Assembly: GCA_016780605.1 (NCBI GenBank)
Contig: JADHLS010000372.1
Coordinates: 1 to 5,923, forward strand
Direction: 5' to 3'
DNA: 5,923 bases
Source of the DNA: Reyranella sp.
GTDB taxonomy: Bacteria; Pseudomonadota; Alphaproteobacteria; Reyranellales; Reyranellaceae
In this document: positions 1-4,776 of the stretch, piece by piece
Position numbering within the stretch: the stretch's first letter is position 1
Layout of the letters: every line of letters starts with the position of its first letter
Made by a program: the position numbers and the translations under genes
The notes under the pieces: generated by a model
Databases searched by the model: none
What the model was told of the DNA's origin: nothing
What the model saw: only the letters and a program-made list of their open reading frames with translations

Positions 1-87
1 ACCCTCTGCAGCCAGCCCCTCGGCGATGCCGCCGCCGATGTTGGGGCTGGTGCCGGTGACGAGGGCGACCCGGTCTTTGAGCTTCAT
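1..87 (-). CDS. Short-chain dehydrogenase/reductase, N-terminal fragment (runs off left edge)
   Basis: Only the first 29 codons are in the window; the gene continues past position 1. The start is the ATG at 87-85, preceded on the minus strand by a GAGG ribosome binding site (96-99) 8 nt upstream. The peptide opens with a short beta strand (KDRVALVTG) followed by a glycine-rich turn, T11-G12-T13-S14-P15-N16-I17-G18-G19-G20, which is the NAD(P)-binding start of a Rossmann fold as in SDR enzymes. The usual pattern is TGxxxGIG; here Asn16 stands where the second glycine is expected. SDRs oxidise or reduce hydroxyl/keto groups with NAD(P)(H) in the cytoplasm; the active-site YxxxK lies outside the window, so substrate and exact class are unknown. 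It follows the dioxygenase gene by 24 bp on the same strand and is probably co-transcribed with it. The family call is fairly secure; the function is open. Confidence 0.8.
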   Translation of the reverse strand, partial: MKLKDRVALVTGTSPNIGGGIAEGLAAEG

Positions 88-111
88 GGATCGATCCTCA
101 ATTCGCCAAGT

Positions 112-1149
112 TCAGTTCGGAGGGGCGATCAGGAACGCCTTGGACGAGTTGAAGATCCAGGTGTCGACGAAGCCCGTCTCCTTGGGCTTGCGCCCGAGCT
201 CGCTCATGGCGCCGGCGAGGCACATCCAGTTCAGGATCTCCTGCTGGCCGCTATCCTCGACGGCGGCGCCGCTATAGCCGCGCCAGGTCTGCCAGTCGCA
301 AGCGCGCAACGCGTCGTACATGTGACGGTCGGCCGGCGTGTCGGGCCACAGGAAATGGTTCTTGGCGGTCAGGAACGCGTGGCTCCAGCCCGACGAAGCG
401 AGCAGCGCCACGCGCCAGGGCGAGGCGGCCAGCACCCGCGCCGTCGTGGCGCCGAGGTCGAACAGCCGCTTGGGCATCGGTGCCGGCGGATCGAGATCGG
501 CATCATCGACCACGCGGTCGAACACCGGTAGCCCGCCGCGTTGCGCCAGAACGCGCCGCCCGTAGCAGTTGATGGCGAACGGAATGATCGGATAGCCAAA
601 GCCTGCGCGATGATAATCGAGGTACATGATCGCGTTGGTGAAGGCGTGGCCGAGCGGATGATGCAACGGCTTGTAGGCATAGGCCGTGTCGAAGCCTTCC
701 TCGATCAGCTTCGTTGCCAGCATCTTGGCGGCGGTGCGGTGGCCGGGCAGCTCGTAGGTCTTGTCGGTCTCGCCCCACACATTGCCCGGCGGCGAGGCGA
801 ACTTGAAGCTCTCGTAGGCGCTGATGCAGTAGGGCGGCACCACGTCTTCCTTGAAGTTCTCGTACTGGTCATCGCCCCAGATCAGGATGAAGTCGGGCTT
901 GAACGCGTCGAGCGCGGCGCGTGTCTTGTCCATCCACGCCACGAGATCGGCGCGATGGCGCGCGGCCGATGAGGCGCCCTCATCGTTGCCCCATTCGGCG
1001 CGCATCGGCTCGGGCCAGCCGGCGGGCGTTCGCAGCTCTGCCGGCAGCTTGGGGTTCTGCAGCATGCGCTTCAGGATCCACGCCATGCGCTCGTCGGGAC
1101 CGTGCAAGGGCGGGTAGTGCGAGATGCCGAGGGCAAGGATGTCAGCCAT
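112..1149 (-). CDS. LigB-type class III extradiol ring-cleavage dioxygenase-like protein
   Basis: 345 aa, cytoplasmic, no signal peptide or membrane segment. The ATG at 1149-1147 is chosen because AGGAAA (complement of 1154-1159) sits just upstream. The open frame continues further upstream, but only antisense to the binding-protein gene and without a credible start. Members of this superfamily cleave catechol-type rings next to the hydroxyls using Fe(II). Visible features: N-terminal S10-H11-Y12-P13, matching the first metal-ligand His of LigB; a WGDDQYENF motif at 91-99 where LigB-type enzymes usually carry a NDH-type metal-ligand His; S253-G254-W255-S256-H257, matching the catalytic His of the G-[x]-SH motif; and Q303-E304-I305-L306-N307-W308, matching the C-terminal Glu ligand. 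A His-rich stretch (KPLHHPLGH, 160-168) lies mid-protein. Length suits a single-polypeptide LigB-like subunit; no LigA-like small-subunit gene is seen. Family assignment is good; whether it truly cleaves rings, and which substrate it uses, is inferred only. Confidence 0.82.
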   Translation of the reverse strand: MADILALGISHYPPLHGPDERMAWILKRMLQNPKLPAELRTPAGWPEPMRAEWGNDEGASSAARHRADLVAWMDKTRAALDAFKPDFILIWGDDQYENFKEDVVPPYCISAYESFKFASPPGNVWGETDKTYELPGHRTAAKMLATKLIEEGFDTAYAYKPLHHPLGHAFTNAIMYLDYHRAGFGYPIIPFAINCYGRRVLAQRGGLPVFDRVVDDADLDPPAPMPKRLFDLGATTARVLAASPWRVALLASSGWSHAFLTAKNHFLWPDTPADRHMYDALRACDWQTWRGYSGAAVEDSGQQEILNWMCLAGAMSELGRKPKETGFVDTWIFNSSKAFLIAPPN

Positions 1150-1176
1150 GACGTTTCCTAACAAATGGTAGAATTT

Positions 1177-1186
1177 TTGTTTACAA
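1177..1186. promoter_or_regulatory. Candidate operator palindrome TTGT-TT-ACAA
   Basis: Two 4-bp inverted arms around a 2-bp centre lie in the A/T-rich part of the divergent gap, overlapping the putative rightward -35. The arms do not extend symmetrically further out (T1176 faces G1187), so it is short for a typical TetR operator. It may be only half of a longer imperfect site or a chance dyad in A/T-rich DNA. The link to the TetR protein encoded at 2465-3121 is inference from position. Confidence 0.3.
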
Positions 1187-1207
1187 GCCGGACGGACTGT
1201 TTTTAAC
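1180..1207 (+). promoter_or_regulatory. Putative sigma-70-type promoter for the plus-strand operon
   Basis: TTTACA at 1180-1185 differs from the -35 consensus TTGACA by one base. A 16-nt spacer leads to TTTAAC at 1202-1207, which matches four of six -10 consensus positions. Transcription would start roughly at 1214, leaving a leader of about 45 nt before the ATG at 1258. The -35 lies inside the TTGTTTACAA palindrome, so a bound repressor would block it. This is a by-eye prediction in a lineage whose promoters often deviate from consensus. Confidence 0.4.
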
Positions 1208-1216
1208 TCCCGACAT

Positions 1217-1238
1217 AGCGGCCCGTCGAGAGGCCGTT
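1217..1238 (+). other. Possible hairpin in the 5' leader of the solute-binding protein gene
   Basis: CGGCC (1219-1223) and GGCCG (1232-1236) form a perfect 5-bp G/C stem around an 8-nt loop. It can be extended by a G-U pair (1218/1237) and an A-U pair (1217/1238). It would lie in the transcript leader, ending 8 nt before the GGGAGGA ribosome binding site. It has no U tract and so is not an intrinsic terminator. It could influence RNA stability or translation, or be chance in GC-rich DNA. Confidence 0.25.
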
Positions 1239-1246
1239 GAGATTTC

Positions 1247-1253
1247 GGGAGGA
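1247..1253 (+). promoter_or_regulatory. Strong ribosome binding site fixing the start at 1258
   Basis: GGGAGGA is a near-perfect anti-Shine-Dalgarno match 4 nt before the ATG at 1258. It rules out the in-frame upstream TTG at 1237, whose use would place this site inside the coding region and push the signal peptide inward by 7 residues. A strong site suits a binding protein needed in excess over its transporter. Confidence 0.8.
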
Positions 1254-1257
1254 AACG

Positions 1258-2460
1258 ATGCGCGCAACGACGATGGCGTTGGTCGCGGCTGGGCTGCTGT
1301 CGGCCACGACGGCCGAGGCGCAGGACAGGAAGTACGGGCCGGGCGTCACCGACAGCGAGATCACGATCGGCCAGAGCGCGCCGCTCAGCGGACCGGCCTC
1401 GGCCTTCGGCATCTACAGCCGCATCGAGGAGGCCTACTTCAAGTCGCTCAACGAGGCCGGCGGCATCAACAAGCGCCGCATCAAGTTCATCGTCCTCGAC
1501 AACGGCTACAGCCCGCCCAAGGCGCTCGAGGCCTCGCGCAAGCTCGTCGAGGAGGACAATGTGCTGGCCGAGGTCGGCACCGTCGGCACGCCGACCAATT
1601 CGGCGACGCAGAAGTATCTCAACGGCAAGAAGGTGCCGCAGCTCCTGATCTCGGCGGGCGGCAGCAAGTTCAACGATCCCAAGCAGTATCCCTGGACGGT
1701 GCCGTTCTATCCCTCGTTCGAGACCGAGGCGGCCGGTTTTGCCCGCTATGCGTTGAAGGCCGAGAAGGCGCCCAAGATCAGTGTGCTTTACGAGAATGAC
1801 GATTACGGCAAGGACTTCCTCAAGGGCCTGAAGAAGGCGCTGGGCGACGATTACAAGAAGCTGGTCGTTTCCGAGCAGAGCTACGAACTCACCGATCCCA
1901 CCGTCGATTCGCAGGTCATCAGTCTCGCTGGCTCGGGCGCCAACGTGTTCATGAATTTCACCACGCCCAAGTTCGCGGCCCAGGCCATCCGCAAGGCCGA
2001 CGAGCTCAAGTGGAAACCCATGCAGTTCATTGCCAGCCCCGGCAGCTCGGTGCAGGCGGTGTTGAAGGTCGCCGGTTTCGACAAGGCGACCGGCGTGATG
2101 ACGGCGCAGTATTTCAAGGAGCCGGGCGATCCGGCGTGGGACAAGGATCCCGAGATGCAGGGCTACTTTGCCTTCATGAAGAAATTCGCGCCCAACGAAT
2201 CGCCGCTCGATGCGATCGGTGTGTCGGGTTACGTCAATGCCCAGATGGCCGAGCATGTCCTGAAGGCGGCCGGCAGCGAGCTGACGCGGGACAACCTGCT
2301 CAAGAAGGCGACGACGCTGAAGGACGTCACGCTCCCGCTGCTGCTGCCGGGCATCAAGCTCAGCAACACGCCGGAGGACTATCGCCCCTATCACGGCTTC
2401 CAGCTCTCGCGTTTCGACGGCAAGGGCTGGGCGGCCATCGAGACCGTCAAGGCGGACTGA
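1258..2460 (+). CDS. ABC transporter periplasmic substrate-binding protein (LivK/branched-chain amino acid type)
   Basis: 400 aa. The start at 1258 is set by a strong ribosome binding site. The N-terminus is a Sec signal peptide: R2 charge, hydrophobic core M6-L14, and A19-E20-A21 before a likely cleavage after A21. The mature protein begins with a short charged stretch, then the family signature at 33-51 (EITIGQSAPLSGPASAFG), typical of type I periplasmic binding proteins of the LivK group. Further marks are G107-T108-V109-G110-T111, in the usual ligand-contact region, and N180-D181-D182-Y183-G184, typical of the start of the second lobe. Proteins of this group deliver amino acids, but in alphaproteobacteria many bind aromatic acids, amides or other carboxylates, so the ligand is unknown. 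No permease (LivH/M) or ATPase (LivG/F) gene is in the window; they may lie downstream or elsewhere. It is first in a tight plus-strand operon with a TetR regulator, CoA ligase and acyl-CoA dehydrogenase, which suggests it captures the substrate those enzymes degrade. Confidence 0.92.
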   Translation: MRATTMALVAAGLLSATTAEAQDRKYGPGVTDSEITIGQSAPLSGPASAFGIYSRIEEAYFKSLNEAGGINKRRIKFIVLDNGYSPPKALEASRKLVEEDNVLAEVGTVGTPTNSATQKYLNGKKVPQLLISAGGSKFNDPKQYPWTVPFYPSFETEAAGFARYALKAEKAPKISVLYENDDYGKDFLKGLKKALGDDYKKLVVSEQSYELTDPTVDSQVISLAGSGANVFMNFTTPKFAAQAIRKADELKWKPMQFIASPGSSVQAVLKVAGFDKATGVMTAQYFKEPGDPAWDKDPEMQGYFAFMKKFAPNESPLDAIGVSGYVNAQMAEHVLKAAGSELTRDNLLKKATTLKDVTLPLLLPGIKLSNTPEDYRPYHGFQLSRFDGKGWAAIETVKAD

Positions 2461-2464
2461 GCGG

Positions 2465-3121
2465 ATGTCCGTATCCGAGCTTCTGGACGAGCGTCCCTAC
2501 AGGCGTCCGCGTGCCGCGAAGAAGAAGCGGCGCACCCAGGCCGAGCGAACCCAGGAGACGCGCACCCGCATCCTCGATGCTGCCGTCCAGGTGCTGCGCC
2601 AAAAGGGTTACGCCCACTTCCGCACGGCCGACGTCGCGAAGGCGGCAGGCGTGTCGCGCGGCGCCCAGCTGCATCACTTCAGGACCAAAGAGAAGCTGGT
2701 CTACGCCACCATGGAGCACGTCTTCCACAACGTGCTGGCGGCCAGCGAGAGGCGGGCGCGCTCGCTCAAGCGCGACGACGACGCGCTGGAGCATGCCATA
2801 GACGACGCTCGCGAGTTCTTCTTCTCGACCCCGTTCTTCATCTCGCTCGACATCGCCACCTCGATCAACAAGGCGAGCTTCCGCAAGCAGCTCATGGCCA
2901 TGGTGCGCAATGCCCGCCTGCCGGCCGAACGCGCGTGGCATCAGGCCCTGGTCGCGCGCGGCATGCCCGAGCCAGTGGCCGATGACGTGCTGTGGCTGAC
3001 GCTCGGCCTGGTGCGCGGGCTTGCCGTCCGCATGCTGTGGCAGAACGAGCCCGCTCGCTTCGACCGCCTGCTCAAGCTATGGCGGGGCATCGTCGAGGAC
3101 TACGTCGGGAAATCGCGCTAG
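2465..3121 (+). CDS. TetR/AcrR-family transcriptional regulator
   Basis: 218 aa, cytoplasmic DNA-binding protein. It starts 4 bp after the stop of the binding-protein gene with only a weak purine-rich site (GAGCGG) before the ATG, so translation is probably coupled. An Arg/Lys-rich N-terminal tail (residues 10-28, including KKKRR at 19-23) precedes the TetR DNA-binding domain: helix 1 at about 32-48 (TRTRILDAAVQVLRQKG), and the helix-turn-helix at 54-72, with V57-A58, A61-G62-V63-S64 and the recognition segment ending L69-H70-H71-F72, followed by K75-E76-K77-L78. The rest (about 80-218) is a helical ligand-binding and dimerisation domain without recognisable family specificity; aromatic and hydrophobic residues at 119-130 could line a pocket. 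TetR proteins are usually repressors released by a small ligand, here plausibly a CoA ester or acid of the pathway. It probably controls its own operon and the divergent genes through 1150-1257. The family is secure; effector and operator are inferred. Confidence 0.93.
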   Translation: MSVSELLDERPYRRPRAAKKKRRTQAERTQETRTRILDAAVQVLRQKGYAHFRTADVAKAAGVSRGAQLHHFRTKEKLVYATMEHVFHNVLAASERRARSLKRDDDALEHAIDDAREFFFSTPFFISLDIATSINKASFRKQLMAMVRNARLPAERAWHQALVARGMPEPVADDVLWLTLGLVRGLAVRMLWQNEPARFDRLLKLWRGIVEDYVGKSR

Positions 3122-3140
3122 CCAGCCCAGGGAGGACGCC

Positions 3141-4766
3141 ATGCGCGGATTGATGATGGATGCGCCCCTGCTCGTGACGTCGATCATCGAGCATGCGGCG
3201 CGCATCCACGGCGCGACCGAGATCGTGGCGCGCACGCCGGAAGGCGGCATCCATCGGACGACCTACGGCGAGGCGCACAGCCGCGCCAAGAAGCTCGCCA
3301 AGGCTCTGCAGGCGCTGGGCGTGCGGCCGGGCGACCGTGTGGGCTCGCTCGCTTGGAACACCCACCACCATTTCGAGCTGTTCTACGGCGTCTCCGGCTT
3401 CGGCGCCGTGCTGCACACCATCAACCCGCGCCTCTTCGAGCAAGAGCTCGTCTACATCGTCAATCACGCCGAGGATTCGTGGATCTGCCTCGATGCCGGC
3501 ACGCTGCCAATCGCCGAGAAGTTCGCGGGTCGCACGCCCGGCGTGAAGGGCTGGATCTACATGAGCGTCGATCCCGAACCGCCGCAGTCCAGTCTGAAAC
3601 TCCTGTCCTACGAAAAGCTGCTGGCCGCGCAGGACGACGACTATGCCTGGCCGACCTTCGACGAACGCCAGGCCTCGGTGATCTGCTACACCTCGGGCAC
3701 CACCGGCCAGCCCAAGGGCGTGGTCAACACGCACCGCTCCACGATCCTCAGCGCCCTGATCATGAGCACGGCCGACATGATCGGCGGCTATCGCTCGGGC
3801 GCGCGCGAGGCGGTGATGCCGATCGCGCCGATGTTCCACGGCAACGGCTGGCAGATGGTCTATACCGCGCCGCTCAGCGGCCACACCCTCGTGCTGCCGG
3901 GTCGCAACTTCGAGCCCGACAAGCTCTACGAGCTGATGGCCGCCGAGCGGGTCACCATGGCGGCCTGTGTGCCCACCGTATGGATGACCCTGGTCGACCA
4001 TCTCGACCGCAACGGCCTGAAATTGCCGGCGATGCGCGCCGCGCTGGTCGCCGGCACCACGCCGCCGCGCTCGCTGGTCGAGGCCCTGGAGCAGCGCCAC
4101 GGCATCGAGGTGGCGCATTGCTGGGGCATGACCGAGGCGCTCGGCGTCACCAAGACGTCGATGCCGCCGGGTTACATCGACCTGCCGTTCGACAAGCGTG
4201 TCGACCAGAAGCTGCGCCAGGGCCGCGTCGCCTTCTCCACCCAATTGCGCATTGTCGACGACGACGGCCACATTCTGCCCAATGACGGCGTGGCCTTCGG
4301 CCATCTGCAGGCCAAAGGTCCGCTGGTGACGGGCGCCTATTTCAAGCAGGAGGCGCCGACCTCCGACGGCTGGCTGCAGACCGGCGACGTGGCGAAACTC
4401 CATGCCGACGGCACGGTCGAGCTCGTCGACCGCTCCAAGGATGTCATCAAGTCGGGCGGCGAATGGATCAGCAGTGCCGCCATCGAGGGCGCCGCCATGG
4501 GCCATCCCGCGGTGGCGCAGGCCGCGGTCATCGGCATCGCCCATCCGCGCTGGCAGGAGCGGCCATTGCTGGTGGTGGTGCGGCGCCCGGACAAGCAGGT
4601 GAGCGGGCCCGAGCTGATCGAGTTCCTGCGGCCGCGCATGGCCTCGTGGTGGCTGCCGGCGGATGTGGTGTTCGTCGAGGCATTGCCCATGACGGCCACC
4701 GGCAAGGTGCACAAGGTGACCTTGCGCCGGCAGTTCAAGGATTACGTTTCGGTGGCGGCAGCGTAG
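3141..4766 (+). CDS. Medium/long-chain acyl-CoA synthetase (AMP-binding, AlkK/FadD-like)
   Basis: 541 aa, full length for the ANL adenylating superfamily. The ATG at 3141 follows GGAGG (3131-3135) by 5 nt. It activates a carboxylic acid to its CoA thioester through an acyl-adenylate, using ATP. The motifs are intact and in order: phosphate loop Y183-T-S-G-T-T-G-Q-P-K192-G; F232-H-G-N-G-W237 acyl-site region; W328-G-M-T-E332 (A5); T414-G-D416 (A7, ribose-binding Asp); D430-R-S-K-D-V-I-K-S-G-G-E-W442 (A8 hinge and CoA region); and the catalytic lysine K522 in TATGKVHKV (A10). The opening GLMMDAPLL and the SGGEWIS motif resemble the AlkK/medium-chain and DmdB-like (methylthiopropionate) ligase branch more than E. 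coli FadD. Substrate could be a medium- or long-chain fatty acid, an aryl-alkanoate or a small thio-acid; sequence alone does not decide. It sits 19 bp after the TetR gene and 10 bp before the acyl-CoA dehydrogenase, the enzyme that would act next. Confidence 0.93.
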   Translation: MRGLMMDAPLLVTSIIEHAARIHGATEIVARTPEGGIHRTTYGEAHSRAKKLAKALQALGVRPGDRVGSLAWNTHHHFELFYGVSGFGAVLHTINPRLFEQELVYIVNHAEDSWICLDAGTLPIAEKFAGRTPGVKGWIYMSVDPEPPQSSLKLLSYEKLLAAQDDDYAWPTFDERQASVICYTSGTTGQPKGVVNTHRSTILSALIMSTADMIGGYRSGAREAVMPIAPMFHGNGWQMVYTAPLSGHTLVLPGRNFEPDKLYELMAAERVTMAACVPTVWMTLVDHLDRNGLKLPAMRAALVAGTTPPRSLVEALEQRHGIEVAHCWGMTEALGVTKTSMPPGYIDLPFDKRVDQKLRQGRVAFSTQLRIVDDDGHILPNDGVAFGHLQAKGPLVTGAYFKQEAPTSDGWLQTGDVAKLHADGTVELVDRSKDVIKSGGEWISSAAIEGAAMGHPAVAQAAVIGIAHPRWQERPLLVVVRRPDKQVSGPELIEFLRPRMASWWLPADVVFVEALPMTATGKVHKVTLRRQFKDYVSVAAA

Positions 4767-4776
4767 GGAGTGTCCG

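Larger units (their letters stand above)
1150..1257. promoter_or_regulatory. Divergent intergenic control region
   Basis: This 108-bp gap separates the start codons of the leftward dioxygenase gene and the rightward binding-protein gene, so it must hold both promoters. It contains a clear A/T-rich island (about 1154-1208) in otherwise GC-rich DNA. Two small dyads are visible: TTGT-TT-ACAA at 1177-1186, and AACAAA (1160-1165) paired with TTTGTT (1176-1181) across a 10-nt spacer. The operon encodes a TetR-family regulator, and such regulators commonly bind palindromes between divergent genes, so this is the natural operator location. The leftward promoter is not clear: TTGTAA (complement of 1181-1186) could serve as a -35, but no good -10 follows. 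That the region is regulatory is near certain from gene orientation; the exact sites are tentative. Confidence 0.75.

Noticed and set aside
88..111. Terminator between the dioxygenase and SDR genes
   Set aside because: The 24-bp gap holds only a ribosome binding site for the SDR; there is no stem followed by a T run.
1237..1257. Upstream in-frame TTG start for the binding protein
   Set aside because: It would run through the GGGAGGA ribosome binding site; the ATG at 1258 is correctly spaced from it and begins a proper signal peptide.
1150..2394. Minus-strand open frame continuing upstream of the dioxygenase start, antisense to the binding-protein gene
   Set aside because: The translation is Arg/Leu/Gly/Ala-rich low-complexity typical of antisense frames in GC-rich DNA. 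It conflicts with a clear signal-peptide-bearing gene, and the dioxygenase has its own ribosome binding site and motif start at 1149.
3353..4285. Plus-strand alternative frame of 310 codons inside the ligase
   Set aside because: Lies entirely within the ligase in another frame, is Arg-rich and carries no motif, while the ligase frame contains every expected adenylation motif.
3141..4766. Specific assignment of the ligase as DmdB (methylthiopropionate-CoA ligase)
   Set aside because: The N-terminus and some motifs resemble that branch, but the adjacent dehydrogenase is about 400 aa and not the roughly 600-aa DmdC type, and no other DMSP gene is present.
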